Positions 35,071 to 48,300 are shown, numbered from the stretch's first letter. The stretch: 64,000 nt of DNA from Epiperipatus broadwayi (GCA_028023455.1 JAQFVV010006256.1:60001-124000), one strand, 5' to 3'. Made by a program: numbers and translations. The notes: generated from the letters alone by a model not told the origin.

Positions 35071-35930
35071 TGTGTGTTTATTTACATTTTTTTGGATAGC
35101 GTATATATATATTGTGGCTCCACTATATTGGTAGATAATTACAAATAATGTATGAACGTAAATCTTGTACTATATATTTATTTATTTAAAGAAATAAATA
35201 GTTTATCACATTGTCCATCGAGACATTTCAAAAATTGCTGATAATTGTCCATTTTTTTGATTGACAAAATACTATATTTTTGTAATGAAATCTGTAAAAA
35301 AAAATTGTAATATTTTTATCTTTTTAAAATTTTGTTGTTATTGATAAATTCTTAAATATTAGGCATCATCATCATCTTTGGTTATTTACCAAAAAAGCAG
35401 AATCCTCTTATGAACTAGATCATTTCCAATTTATATCACTTAATTTATCAAAAATTAATATAGCATTTTATTTTAAGAATTGTTTATAATTCAATACTAA
35501 AATTATTGAGAAAATATCAAAAAAATAAATAGAATTTAATTTTTTTAAATAAAATTTAAAAACAATTTACATTTATAGATTTATTATTTATAAGTATGTA
35601 ATCAATGAATAACTTTTATTCAAAACGTGATAGAAGTGAATTGAATCCAGTATTTTATAATTCAATGCAATGTTGAAATAAATAATGGTTTGTTAATGCC
35701 TAAAAATGTTAAATCTTTGTATTGTGTAGATTGAAAGTAAAATGTAGAAATATTTTTTTTTATATGTAATCATTAATAATTTTCCACAAAATAGCTTCTT
35801 TCATTATCCCAGATTATCTTTTCTCATTTATCTATCATTTCCCTTTTTTTTTTAATAACTATTTTCTTTTTTTAGATTATTTGTTAATTTTTATCCATCT
35901 CTTTCTTGCCAGCCACGATTAGTCTCTATT

Positions 35931-35970
35931 GGGGGGGGGGGGGGTAGTTTTTTAGTGAGCCCCCCCCCCC
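35931..35970. repeat. Poly-G run followed by poly-C run
   Basis: Fourteen G (35931-35944) and eleven C (35960-35970) are separated by 15 bp, giving a G:C hairpin in very AT-rich DNA. Run length may be unreliable in the assembly. Confidence 0.8.
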
Positions 35971-37080
35971 AACACACTTTGTATTTCTAGATTTTTTTTC
36001 TTATTTCCTGGCACTCCTATCTCTAAAACTTCCAATTTTTTCTTATGTTTTTTTAATTGTTCAAGTTTTTATTATTTTTTAAAGTTATGTTTCAAATAAA
36101 ACATTTGACAAATGTCTTATCTGCAATGAGTGATAAAATAACTTTTTCAATAATTCTCTATTCAACTACCATATGATCTTTTATTTTCCCTATTTACCTT
36201 CATTGTTTTAATTTTAATTGCATCTATTGTTTTTACATCAAATTTTCAAAAAAAAATTTCAATCCTTTATTATTTTGTTAAAATTATTTTAGAATTTGAT
36301 GTAATGAATATCTTACTTAAAACTAATTCTTCTCTTAGTTCCTTATAACATTTATCCAGCTTGTAACAATGTATGGGAAAAAATAATACATTAATTTTTG
36401 TAATTATTCAAAGTAGTCTGTGAAATAAACTTAACTTTAGCACACTTTATGGGAAAAGCTGTTGAAATCGCTGATATAGAAGTAAAAACAGATTTGCAAA
36501 TAATTATAAATTTTATATGTTTTGGAAAAAGGTTTTAACTTACAAAGGAGAAAAATAGTATTATGGATTTCAGTTATTGTAAAATAAATGTGATATCTAT
36601 TAGATGATACATTTTTTTATTGAAATATGCTATCATTTGAGAGTTATATACCAATTTGCTCATGATACTCAAATAAATTTGAATTCATAAAATTTCTGAA
36701 ATGATTATTGTTAGCAGATTTATCTGTCCAATATGCACATTTTTCATTAAAATTTTAAACAATATATGAACTGGTTTACAACACAAATCTCATAAACAAA
36801 TTATTTGGAATAAGATTTTATCAATTATTTTAAGTTCATATTATTTTATTATTTGATAATAAATCATTTTCAATATTTTTATGGATCATTAAAATTGCTT
36901 TACAAAAAAGTATTATTAAAAACAAAAAAAAGTAAAATATTTTCTCAGATTGAACACCCATATCAGTGATAACTTTTAGGCAATATTTCCTCTAATCAGC
37001 ATAGCAAAGATTATCAATTTATCCTTTATTATTGTTATAATGCTTATTTTAAATATATTAATTTATTAACACAAGCAGAT
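35971..37080. other. AT-rich DNA, no gene seen
   Basis: No coding frame, repeat pair or element end could be supported here. Confidence 0.45.
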
Positions 37081-37381
37081 TAATAATAATGTGAAAGGCT
37101 GAAACCTTTGACAGATGCGCCTTAAAAATGCTTATATGACAGCCATCCAGATGTAATAATGACTGCACAAGGAAACTCAATTCAAAACACAATGCAGAGA
37201 TTTTTTTGGCTTATTTATATATAAATTTAAGTAGAGAAGAAGGTGGGAACCATTTTTTCTCATAAAATCTCTGCGTTGTGTTTTGAGTCTTGTGCAGTTA
37301 TTATTAATTACATCTGATTGGCTGTCATATAAGCATTTTTAAGGCGCATCTGTCAATGGTTTCAGCCTTTCACATTATTAA
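37081..37381. mobile_element. Foldback/MITE of about 300 bp
   Basis: Arms of about 120 bp (including CTTAAAAATGCTTATATGAC) are inverted copies, separated by a loop of roughly 60 bp at 37205-37262. There is no coding capacity. Confidence 0.85.
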
Positions 37382-37605
37382 TGCTTATTTTATTAATTGA
37401 AACTGGGAAGTTGATTAATTTTAATTAAAATAAGCATTGTAACAATAATATGAAAGGTAGATTTCTTAAATTTTTTTTTTTCTGTCAATGGTTTCAGCCT
37501 TTCACGTTATTAATGCTTATTTTATTAATTGAAACTGGGAAGTTGATTAATTTTAATTAAAATAAGCATTGTAACAATAATATGAAAGGTAGATTTCTTA
37601 AATTT
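37350..37605 (+). repeat. Tandem duplication of 132 bp
   Basis: Copies start at 37350 and 37482 (CTGTCAATGGTTTCAGCC). The first overlaps the right end of the foldback at 37081-37381, so part of that element was carried into the duplication. Confidence 0.85.
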
Positions 37606-38244
37606 TTTTATAGCAAAGATTATTTTATAAAATTTCTGTATTGATGATGTATAAATTTATTCTGAAATATTTTTCTATTAAATGTTGTAAATTGTCTGTA
37701 TGGATCAATATATACACAAAAAATTGCAAACACCAATAAAATATGTTCCTCATCTTGCTGCTGATTCTGATACTATAGAATCCATTATTGTAAAATTATG
37801 CTTTTGTTGGATTTGAATAGTTTATGAATTGAACTACATTAATTTTTTAGTTTGAAAACAGAATTTGGCTTTGATTATTACTATTCTACTCACTGGTAAC
37901 CTATTTTATCTGAATAGATTTATTAGAATTGGATTTTTTTTTTTTGCATTGATTTAGCATTATCATCTGTTTTTTGAATAGTAGAGCAGAAATTATTTTA
38001 ATTATCATTTATACATTTTGTGAATTCATTTTACAAACTGATTTTGTATATAGAAGATAAATATAATTTTTCATTTAAATGTTATGAAAAAATCAGAATA
38101 TATAACACAAAAAAAATTAGATATTATTAAAAAATGTTTTATATGAAAAAGTATTTAAATAATATATATTCAATGATTTATTGCAGTATCAAATACAAAG
38201 AACACAAGGCAATTTTTTCATTATGTAATATAAGTTATTATATA

Positions 38245-39439
38245 CACCTGGGTCTCATTTTACGCGATAGATAAGGTTCCTCAGAAAACACGCGCAAACG
38301 AAATCGCGCAAAAATAGACGTAACTTACATTGAAAAAGGGGGGATGCGGTCTGTGATTTTTTAAAATTCGCGTAAAAGCAAAGCACCAACGTAAAATTAC
38401 TTTAAAATTCATGCAAAAAAAAAAAATAATGAAATAAAATATGACTAATAAAAAATTTCAAATTTGAAAAAATTGATACAAGACAAACTTTTTTTAACTA
38501 TAATATTTAATTTTATTCAAAATAATATATTTTTATGCATAATTTACAGTACAATAATTTACATTTTTTTATACTCGTTTTAATTATTATAGCTATTTGC
38601 CCAAAAACACGTTCGTTTGCAAACTAGTAAAAAATCAGATTCTCATGTGATGTGATGTATTTGGCTTCTCCTTAAATGAAGTCAAGAATATCTCAGCAAT
38701 TATTCTCACAAGAGGAAATACAACTGCGCCAAGTTCACTCGTGTTGTGTTAATGGTTTTCTGTTGACGACGATGATTTTATTAATTGTTTATGAACTTAG
38801 ACTTATGATAATAAAAAGACATTTATTCACCACTGCTGAGAAAAATTTAATTAAAACTAACATCTAAAAATTAAATTCTTATTTTTGTCTTTAATTTTCA
38901 ATTCCGTTTAAAAATCAAATTTCGTTTTACATCACATTAATTTCAAGTCGCCCGTAAGTAATTTTTAAATTGTTAATTACAATTAAAAATCAGATTTTAA
39001 TTTTTAATTGTGCCCACTGCTATTACTGACCTTTTAAAAATAAACTTGTGAACACTGAATGATTAATAATTGATTACGTTCTTTTTTAAAAAGCAAAAAC
39101 AGAATGTGATTTAAAATGCAAAATTAACACGCACAATGTTTGAACAAATTTACATTATAATCTTGTAAAATTTAATGTGTGTATATATAAAATGTGGAAA
39201 TCATGATTTTAATTTCATTATTGCATAAAATCTTACTATTATAAAGCACTGAAAATATTGAAATTACTAAGATGAAAGTAGACTTCCAATAATGTGCTAT
39301 TACTTTCAATATAACGTAAGTGCGCGGAATTTATTATTTAAAGTAATAGCGCATTATCGGAGGTCGACTTCTGGTGAAACACGAATCGCGTAACTTTAAA
39401 ATCGTGTTAAATAAGTCCGCGTAAAAAGAGACCCAGGTG
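38245..39439 (-). mobile_element. Tigger/pogo-like transposon copy A (1195 bp)
   Basis: The ends are CACCTGGGTCTC and its inverted copy, flanked by TA on both sides (38243-38244, 39440-39441). TIRs continue with decreasing match (GGTTCCTCAGAAAACACGCG region). The copy keeps several CpG sites that are TpG or CpA in its relatives. It lacks the DNA-binding-domain remnant seen in copies C and D. A subterminal hairpin lies at 39277-39372. Strand follows the transposase remnant orientation in copies C and D. Confidence 0.85.
39277..39372. repeat. Subterminal hairpin conserved in the Tigger family (copy A)
   Basis: A segment with AATAATGTGCTATTACTTT pairs with the inverted segment containing AAAGTAATAGCGCATTATCGG. 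Equivalent hairpins occur near one end of the other three copies. Confidence 0.75.
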
Positions 39440-39441
39440 TA

Positions 39442-42400
39442 TTTGATGTAATTAAGTTCAAATTCACAATAACAAAGATATTTATAAATTGAAACTTAAC
39501 TAACATATTGCCATTTAATACAAATTATTACTTTATATAAAAATTTTTTCATCCATATCAAAACATATAAGAAGTATAATTGGGTTACAAGGCTGCAGGT
39601 ATGTAATTTTTTTTTTTAGTTTTAGTACTACTCTTCATCACCCTTTTTATATCCAAACTGCTAAAGATTTAAATAAGCATTAATTTTACTATCTACAGTA
39701 TTGTACATAAATAGTTTTATATAGTGTATAATTTAATTTTTTTAATATAATGTTTAAAATGCAGAATATGCTTATATTTTATCAATTATATAGCAGTTAT
39801 TAAATTAGCAATTCAAAACAATACTTGTTAATTTTGTCAGGATAATAGAAGTTTTTGAATTAAAGATGTTTGGACTAATGATAGTGTGCCTAGAATATTA
39901 ATATGTTTAATACGAAGCAGCATTTAAAAAAAATATTTACAAGTTTTTACAAAAAAAAAATTAAAGGAATTTTATTAAAATCAGGTGAACACTTTGTTTG
40001 AATGATGTTTATTGAAGTCATTGTAAAGAATAAATCATATCCAATAGGCAATATATTGTGAAATCAAAAAAATATTAAAAGAAAAGACAAATTGCAAAAA
40101 AAAAAAAAATCTGCAGTTTAATCATTTTAACTTTTTGAATGCTAAGACATCATACTGAATTTTTCCTTTTTTTACATTTAACAATATTAGGGTATTTGAT
40201 ACTGTATTGAATTTTTTTAAAAATTGACATGAGACCCAATTTTCACAATAATTACAGTTTTAATAATGTTAGAGCACAATGTTATATATTGACAGAAAAT
40301 AGATAAACTAAGGAAAACAATTTGATTTTTTATAATGGAAATTATTTTTTTGTCTATTAAAAATGCAATTACTAAAAGTTAAGTTTAAAATATTGAAGCT
40401 ATGTGTAGTAAAATTTATAAGTATGAAAATATTAACTATTTGTAATTTATATATATATTGTTAGACACATAGTTGCATTTTGTTTTTATACCCATTAGCA
40501 ATATATAACATAAATTTATGTATATTACAATATTATAGACAATAACCATATATTCAGATATTACAAGCTTATTAAAACAAATTTAGAATGATGGAAATGA
40601 GAATTATTATTTTTTATTCATGTTTAATAATAATTATTAACTTAATAAAAATTTTACATTTCTTAAGTGATAATATAAAGATTCCAAAATATTTGTTTTA
40701 AACTACAAGAATGTGAATATTTATAGTTTGTTAAGAGTAGTTGTAAAAGAAAGCATAAAATAAATAATTTTTTTTCTCTTCAATAATTTCATGTATCTTT
40801 TACTTTTTTAATTTTTTTAAAAGAATTAAGATATGTAAATGAATAAAATTTTAAGTAATGATTATCAGTTTTTAAAAGAAAAAAAAAAGTTAATATTTTG
40901 TTAAGAAATACTGTTTTAGTTAATTAAAGTTGTTTTTTTCATTATCTCTCTTTTAAAAAATAGATATTTTTTTTTTAAAATAAAGTATAATTAAAGAATT
41001 ATACTGTTTTTGGGTGATTGAGAAAAAAGAAAAAGAACTACAGAGGAATTTCGATAATTATTTTTTTAATTAAAAGAAAAAAGTGACAGTATATTCAATT
41101 CATCAGGATTTAATGCACTCACATCTAAGATAATATGTGATTGGATGGATACAAGATTATTTACAAAAAATAAGATAGGGTTAGGTTAAAATATTAGACT
41201 TCAGTTCTTAGTCTAGTTAGTAATTTTCTTGATTAACCTTTGAGAGAAGAGCAGTAGTAGACCCTGCTCTGAAAAGAACTATGATAAATTAAGTTTTGTC
41301 TGAAGTAGGACTAACCTCACTTAATTTAAAAAAAGATTTTTTGAAATGGATTTAACTTTACCGACATGCACTCACATTTTAGCATTTTCTGATGTGTTTT
41401 TTTTGTCTCACAAATCAACGTAAAATATATGATTAAATGGTTATTACTTATCAGAAAATAATACATTTGACTTCATTTGATAGATATTTTTGGTTACTAC
41501 TGAAATAAATTTTAAATGTTCACATTTTGTTTTTGTAAATATTAAAAAAATGAGATCGTAAACAAAACAAAGAGTTTAGACATCATTGTTTCTAGAAAGA
41601 TTATTCTCAGTTTATAAAATCAACGAAATATTTCTTAATTCTTATTATTTTTAAACATCCGAACAAATAATTATTTATTTCTCATATATTTAACGAATTA
41701 TGCTTTAAAAGTTTAAATTTTTTGAATATTTATTGCAAAACTGTGATATTTTACATACTCGTAAGTTTTAAGTAGATTGCTGATGTAGAAACTAAGCTCG
41801 TAAATTGCTTCAGGCCAAATTCACATTAGCTGCTAATATAACATTTTTGAAAATAAAGTATTTCAAGTCAAAATAAGTTATTTATAATTTATATTTCTTG
41901 ATATCTAATAAATATAATGTAAATTATTTAAAAAAAAATTATCTGAAACCATAATAAATTCGCAAATAAACATGTTTTTGGGTCATCGGAACTACTATGT
42001 CATAAAATGTCGAACGTTTTACAGCCTTGGCAACAGACAATGGCTGAACATGTCAGGGCAGAGCTTATGTCTATTGTAAGAGTGGGAATTTTGAATTCTC
42101 TACCTTCTACATAAAATTTTTCAGCGAAAATTTATTATAAAATATACCGTTTTACAGCATTTTAATGTATAATATTTACAAAAAATTCATCAGGGGGCTA
42201 AATGGTCAAAAACGAAATATCTTTTGACAGTCGATCACTAAGTTAAAGAAAAACCATGTGCTAAGTTTTATCTAAAAGTTAAGCCTCACCTAACTGTTCA
42301 CTAAAAAATGTAAAACAATATCTCTGGGAGAAATTGCAACAAATCTTGTGGTTTATCCAAAAGCATGACTGCCAGCCTGTGTTAAACTGACTACAATTAT

Positions 42401-42827
42401 ATTGGAAAATTGATAAATTCAGCCTATACAAACATGAATATTATATTGGAAAATGGGTAAATTTAAAATCTGTGTTAATAATAGAAATTTGAACCTGCAA
42501 AAGAGGACTTTTAGAAAAAAAGATTATTTAAGCTCAATACTTAAAGCTTACAAGAAGAAAACTAGCATGAAAGAAACTAAAAGTTATAATTACAAAAGAA
42601 GGATTGAAGGAATGAAACCACAGTAAAATAAGATGTAGTTGATGTGCACATCTTCATTTACATAGTTTCATTTATATAACTACATTTCCAAATAATTTTT
42701 TTGACTATAACTACATTTCCAAATGATTTTTTTAAATATAAGTAATAATTGTTACTAAAGGATAATTTTAAGGTATTTTTTTTTCATTGAAACTATTTTC
42801 ACTCAAAAATTTGTAAAAAAGATTATG
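39442..42827. other. AT-rich DNA, no gene seen
   Basis: This 3.4-kb stretch shows only homopolymer runs and scattered short hairpins. No splice-bounded coding frame was found. Confidence 0.45.
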
Positions 42828-43017
42828 GTAATATTTATTAAAGCTATAACCTTAAGATTATGCGCCTGAAAAAACGACACTAGGGACCTGTGCAAATCTT
42901 TAACACAAGATTTATTTAAAAGACAAGAGCAGCCACGACTGTTAAAGATTTGCAGAGGTCCCTACTGTCGTTTTTTCAGGCGCATAGTCTTAAGGTTATA
43001 GCCTTAATAAATATTAC
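42828..43017. mobile_element. Foldback/MITE of 190 bp
   Basis: Arms of about 68-75 bp (including TATGCGCCTGAAAAAACGAC) are inverted copies around a loop of about 45 bp. No coding capacity and no certain target duplication. Confidence 0.85.
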
Positions 43018-43584
43018 TTTAAGTAATGAATATGCGCTTTATAAATATAATTATTACAAAAAAAATTATGGTAAATTTCCATTTTCATAGAAAAGGGGAA
43101 GAAGATTTTAGCGTCTTAAATTTTTTTGTCTCTTATTTGTGAAATGTTATTTTTTAGTTTTAACCATTAAAAAACAGAAATAAACCAGAAAGTAAATTTT
43201 AATTAATTTAGTAATAAGAATCAACCGATTTTGCTATATGAAATTATATTTTTTTGTGTGTGCGATAAAAATGTATTAGGCTTGGAATAGACATCATATT
43301 ATCATATCTTATTTGAATTTATTAATTTATTAGTTAATTTTATTAAATAATTGCTAAAAAAAATAGTCTTCATTTCTTCAGATATCTGTTTTATGAATTG
43401 GCATTTGTGTGACTTGATTTCAACATGGCATGGTGCTTTAAGGAATTGGTAGCTTATCTCAGTAAAATTGTTTAACGTAAAGTAGATTAAGGGTTTATAT
43501 ATATATTTTTCACAATCACAGTCCTTAGAATCCTTGAGCTAGCTTGAGCAATAATGGAAATTAATTACATGTTGATGGGAATAT

Positions 43585-43629
43585 ATGTTTGTGTTTGGAC
43601 GTCCAGATGGTTCTCTAGATGACACAAAG
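43585..43629 (+). CDS. Speculative first coding exon (15 codons)
   Basis: An ATG-initiated frame (MFVFGRPDGSLDDTK) runs into the donor GTAATG, with a stop codon shortly upstream. Length is too small to test. No following exon could be linked. This could be chance. Confidence 0.2.
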
Positions 43630-44427
43630 GTAATGATAACCTTTAAACTTTATTCACTGAATTTTATTTGTATAGAATTGAAAATAATTTATAGATAGCT
43701 TGTACCCTCATAGTACTATATGCTGGAGCGTTGAAGATGATCAGCATAAATCAGGATCCCGGCATTTTTATATAATGATAGATACTTTATTTAGTATTTA
43801 AATATGTGCATCCAGATGTTTATTTTATATTTTGCCCTAAATTTGGCAGTGGTTAGATAATTAGCATATCTTTTGATATTGAATCTCTCTTAGATTCAGT
43901 TACAAGGGATAACTGTTATTTATGTTTATGCTGGTACTTATTTTTAGTCTATGCTGATTCTCTCATGTTCTTTTTTATTTATTATATTCGTTAATTATTG
44001 TGAATTTAATGGGGATCATGATGATTTTCAATCTCTCCATATTACTCCTCATAATGCACATATATGTATGTATATAAATATCATAAATGAAAATTTTAAA
44101 CATTATTTTATGATATTTATATGAAGTATAATATTTTTAGTGAATTATATACATATGTAATTAATGGCTATGGAAATAATTCTAAGAATTGAAAAATATA
44201 TCTTTAACATTAAAGTTTTAGAATTATAATAATGTATAAAAATGTTTACTTCCTTAACATTTTTTTTTCAGAGCATTTTAATCTCTTCAAATATCTTTTT
44301 TTTTTCATTGTAAAAGATGGAGAAGCCTTACAATGTTGAAATAAACAAGATTTTTCAATTTAGATATCTTCACCATCTTTTATTCCATCACTATACACTA
44401 CGTAAAAAGAAAGGTTTTTGTATAACC

Positions 44428-44900
44428 GTAGTATTTTAAATGCAAGAAATATTTCAGTATAAAAAAGATTGATAAGAATAATTCCGAAATTAAATTTAAA
44501 TATACTAATTAATGACAATGGAAACTGTTTTAGGAATGATGTATAGATATAAGAAAATGAGTAGTTACATAATTAAGAGGTTTCTACAGACTGAATGAAA
44601 AGAAAGGAAGAGCAAATTTTGAACTGATTAGTCAAAATAAAATCTTATGAAAATAGTAGATCCGGAAAGTGAAATTTAAGTAATGGAAAATTGCTGATAG
44701 GAGAACAATTAAACTGAAGACTATAAAATTCGGAAGTGTAGAGTTAAGTGCTCTTTTTCTCCTTCGTGTTGGTGAAGTGTTTTTTGTGTGCAACGAGTAT
44801 CATTGGTAGCAGTCAACATCTGTGAGGGAATAAACCCAGATGTTTTGGAATCTGAAAATCTAAAAATCCGAGTAGATTTAACTCCTATATTGTTTACAGT
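44428..44900 (+). repeat. 5' LTR of the gypsy element
   Basis: It shares with the 3' LTR the blocks AATAGTAGATCCGGAAAGTG, AATTGCTGATAGGAGAACAA and a stretch ending in AATAAACCCAGATGTTTTGG. The 3' edge is uncertain. Confidence 0.8.
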
Positions 44901-44948
44901 GGCAATGCAATGTGGCAGCACTTTGTTGAAGTTTTGTGTTTTTTAAAA

Positions 44949-45060
44949 TTGCATAAACACTATAAGCATGATGTCAATAGAAAAACAGGGCATTTAGCAG
45001 CAGTTTGCAAAAAACTCAAGACAAAAGATAAAAGTGAAATAACCAAATGAAGGGGAAGTA
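44949..45060 (+). pseudogene. Remnant of Gag zinc knuckle
   Basis: The frame reads TGHLAAVCKKLKTKDKSE and ends in a stop. Gly-His-Leu-Ala-Ala-Val-Cys-Lys is the second half of a CCHC knuckle; the leading cysteines are altered or lost. The rest of Gag is deleted. Confidence 0.6.
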
Positions 45061-45133
45061 GGCAAGATGACATTAATATTGAAGAGTACTATTTCACACT
45101 GGCAAATTCAATATATGTAGCACAGGACTGGAA

Positions 45134-45400
45134 ATGGAGATTGATAATGGCTTGGGTATTTCATTAGTGTCTGAAAGCCAATGGAAGGAAATAGCAGAAG
45201 GTTATAAGGAGATTAAAATTAAAAAGTCCAAGATAAAAATTAAAGATGTAACCGAAAACTCACTAGCGTTAATTAGAATGGCAGAGACTCCAATTTTATA
45301 TAGAAATAAAGTATGCTATTTGCCAATATATATTGTTAAAGGACAAATAATTCCGATAATCAATAGAGAGTCGTTTAAAGAGTTAGGGATTAAGGTATAG
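45134..45400 (+). pseudogene. Retroviral-type aspartic protease remnant
   Basis: The frame reads EIDNGLGISLVSESQW near its start, where this family has Asp-Thr/Ser-Gly. Here the middle residue is Asn, and the frame is broken just upstream and ends at 45400. The normal role is cleavage of the Gag-Pol polyprotein. The copy is not expected to work. Confidence 0.75.
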
Positions 45401-45622
45401 ATTTTTAAAAACATTTTCATGGAACAGGAAATGTTAAATAGGTACCCTGAATTATTTTCTGAGGAGTTAAGTTTAATAAAAACAAACCTGGTAGATTCCA
45501 TTTGCGCAGAGAGATAAGGTTGAAGAAAAGTTAAAAACATTGGTGGACAGGAAAATCAGAATGTATGATGATTACCGTGTGACAGTGGATAAATGTTAGA
45601 CAAGTTTTAGCCAGTTTGTCGA

Positions 45623-46210
45623 ATGCAAAATTTTTTTGCCAAATTGGACATTAACCCTGCTAATCATCAGATCAAAGTTACAGAGAAGTCAGCAAGAATA
45701 TTGATGCTAATCACACCATTTGGGTTGTTCATATGTAATCGTTTACTGTTCAGAATTGTCATGGCACTGAACATTTTTCAGGCCAAATTAAACCCAATGT
45801 TACAAGAGTTAAAAGGCATGATGCTTTATTACGATGATATTTTGATAACAGTGAAATTTAGCGAATTGTTAAGAGAGAATTCTGAAGGTCTGCGGTAAAT
45901 TAAGTCAAGCAGGTGTTAAGTTAAACCGGGAAAAGTATGTATGGAAGACAGAAGAGTTAAAGTTTCTGGGTCACAGCATTTCAAATAAAGGAAAATGTTC
46001 TTTGACGGACAATGTCAGGTCTGTTAGAGAATGCTGAAAGGCCTAAGAATGTAAAGCAGCTTCAGGTGTTTTTAGGGCTAGTTAATTTTTTCAAGCCATT
46101 TTAAAGAATAAGGCAATGGTGGCAAAACCATTCTATGAGTTATTGCGCAAAAGGCAAAGTTGGGTGTGGTCAGAAACTCAAGACAGGACTTTTCAAAAAA
46201 TCATCTGATG
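45623..46210 (+). pseudogene. Reverse transcriptase remnant (Ty3/gypsy type)
   Basis: The open part (45623-45898) contains FAKLDINPANHQIKV and YYDDIL, corresponding to the catalytic LD-x-x-x-A-x-HQI and Y-x-DD motifs. The frame then shifts, and further palm/thumb similarity continues to about 46200 (for example KFLGHSIS in another frame). Several frameshifts and stops make it inactive. Confidence 0.85.
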
Positions 46211-46229
46211 TGTTGTTGATACATTTTGA

Positions 46230-46600
46230 CAGTTAGCATGAAGTTAGAATTACTATGGATACATAAGATTGGGAGGATAAGGGCTGTGTTAGCTTACCTT
46301 ATAGATAATAATGAGCAAGCTGCAGCTTGTGCATCCAGAACATTGTCAAAAGCAGAGTGTAATTACAGTTAAATTAACAAAAGATGTGGCGATCATTTTC
46401 GCAGTGAGGCATAGTTTTGAAATTGTTACTGATCGTAAGTCTTTGTAGGTGATTTTTGGAAATGATCATGCATCATCTGAACATTTAAGTCCGCATATGG
46501 CAGAATGTGTTAACTGCATATGATTATTCATTAAAATATAAACAAGGAAAGAAATCTCGCACTCAGACACATTGTCAAGGTTCCCAGATAGTCAAGAGAC
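46230..46600 (+). pseudogene. RNase H region remnant
   Basis: Broken frames carry an Asp-rich start followed by a Gly-Ala-Val-Leu-Ala-Tyr-like stretch near 46280 and further similarity up to the integrase zinc-binding region. Identification rests partly on position between reverse transcriptase and integrase. Confidence 0.5.
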
Positions 46601-46899
46601 ATGCAATAATGAGTTTGAATTTAATTATATTGACAGCATGAACTCACAAGTAATACAGTCCAAAAGTGGACTAGGGTAGAAAAAGGGTATGATATTCTGA
46701 TGAATTGGATTAAAAAGAGATGCTTAAAACTAGTCCTAGTTATGTGGCAATGGGGTTTTGGGCTAATAGAGAGCACTTATGTTTGTAGGGGATATGTAGT
46801 AATGGGGGATAGAATCGCTATATCGCCTACAGGGAAGGATAGTTTCAAAGCTTCTCTAAGAAGGGCATCCTAGCATAGTGCATGTAGCTATGTCTGGTG

Positions 46900-47450
46900 A
46901 CCGCAAATTAATGCAGATATAGAAAACTACAGTAAAGGTTCTGCGTGTCAGTCAGAAAGTGATTACCAGTGAAATGTTTTGCATCCTGGCCAAAGGCAGC
47001 AAAAGTATGGGAGAGTGCATATTGATCACACAAGACCAATGAATGGAAAAATTTTACTGATAATGACAGATGTGTTCTCAAGATGGATAGAATGCCATAT
47101 TGTGAAAGATAGCAGTGCTCTAGAATTAATACATGTTTAAAGATGGTATGCTTGATTCATGGTTTTCCAGAAGTGGTTGTATCAGAATGGAGCAGGTTTT
47201 ACTGGAGAGGTATTACATCAGGTTTTTATGCACACTTCCATATCAACCTCAGTCAAATGGATTAACAGACAATGTGGTATAGCAAGTAAAGAGTAGTTAT
47301 AAAAAAATGAGTAACATAGAAATGCAAGACACTTTACAGATGTTTATGATATACGAACATTCACTGCCATCTACAACGACAAGAAAATCTCCAGAAGAAT
47401 TACGAACCAAGGACTAAATTGGCAGTTTTGCATCCTAATGAAAAGATTTG
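46900..47450 (+). pseudogene. Integrase core remnant
   Basis: HIDHTRPMNGKILLIMTDVF near 47020 holds the first catalytic Asp context and DVFSRWIE. HGFPEVVVS near 47160 leads to the second Asp, which is lost by a small deletion and frameshift. A Pro-Gln-Ser-Asn-Gly stretch near 47250 precedes the third acidic site. Stops occur throughout. Confidence 0.75.
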
Positions 47451-47479
47451 TGTGTTCAAATGTGAAGCCAAGTAAATCA

Positions 47480-47841
47480 TTTAGAGTTGGTGAACCTGTA
47501 TAGGTGAGAGATCTTATATGGAAAAAATGGATCAAGGGAATAATAGATAAAATATTGTCAAATCAAATATATGTGGTTAGTGAAATTAATGGTTTAAAGT
47601 ACAGATGCCACGTGAGCCACATAAAGAAAAGAGAGTCAAAGGAATTGCAGCTGGAAAGATGCAACTATGCAAGAGGCGTAGAGTGATGAAAGAAGCAACA
47701 TGGGAAGAAAGGCAAAAGCAGTTAATAGAGGAAAACAGTTATGAAATTGCAGAAGAACTTCAAGCGGAATTGGAAATAAATAGATTATCCAGACCTATGT
47801 GCATCAAAAGAAAACCAGAAAGATGGAAGGATTATGTGTAA
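47480..47841 (+). pseudogene. Integrase C-terminal domain and tail
   Basis: Two overlapping frames (47504-47686 and 47605-47841) carry the Trp/Lys-rich stretch with IIDKILSNQIYVVSEINGLK and then a charged tail ending shortly before the polypurine tract. The overlap in different frames shows a frameshift. Confidence 0.7.
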
Positions 47842-47873
47842 GAAACAATTAAGTTCTGGAGTGAGGGGAGGAA

Positions 47874-48300
47874 TTTTAGTATTTTAAGTTCAAGAAATAT
47901 TTTAGTATAAAAAAGATCAATAAGAATAATAATAATGGAAACTTTTGGGAATGAAAATGAATAGTTATGTAATTAAAAGGTTTTTACAGACTTAATGAAA
48001 AGAATGGAATAGCAAACTGCAAAGATAAAATCTTAGGAAAATAGTAGATCCGGAAAGTGAAATTAAGTAAATGTTTTTGCAAAGGAATTTTTAAGTAATG
48101 GAAAATTGCTGATAAGAGAACAATTAAACTGAAGACTATAAAAATTCAGGATTGTAGAAATAAGTGCTCTTTTTCTCTTTTGTGTTCGTGAAGTGTTTTT
48201 TGTGTGCAATGAGTATCTTCGGTAACAGTCAAAGTCTACAATGGAATAAACCCAGATGTTTTGGTTTCTGAAGGTATAAAAATCCAAATAGATTTAAAGC
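47874..48300 (+). repeat. 3' LTR of the gypsy element
   Basis: It matches the 5' LTR with many differences, including a small insertion near 48065-48085. It is preceded by the polypurine tract. Confidence 0.8.

Larger units (their letters stand above)
44428..48300 (+). mobile_element. Decayed Ty3/gypsy retrotransposon
   Basis: Two similar repeats of about 430-470 bp (44428-44900 and 47874-48300) flank broken pol coding sequence. From left to right there are a decayed zinc-knuckle stretch, protease, reverse transcriptase, RNase H, integrase and the integrase C-terminal region, the normal Ty3/gypsy order. AGTGAGGGGAGG at 47859-47870 is a good polypurine tract directly before the 3' LTR. The LTRs differ by many substitutions and indels, so the copy is old. 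Gag is nearly absent: the zinc-knuckle remnant starts only about 50 bp after the 5' LTR. LTR edges are accurate to about 10 bp. Confidence 0.9.

Noticed and set aside
48063-48287. 74-codon minus-strand frame
   Set aside because: It lies within the gypsy 3' LTR, antisense, and the 5' LTR equivalent (44721-44921) has a different frame, so it is not conserved.
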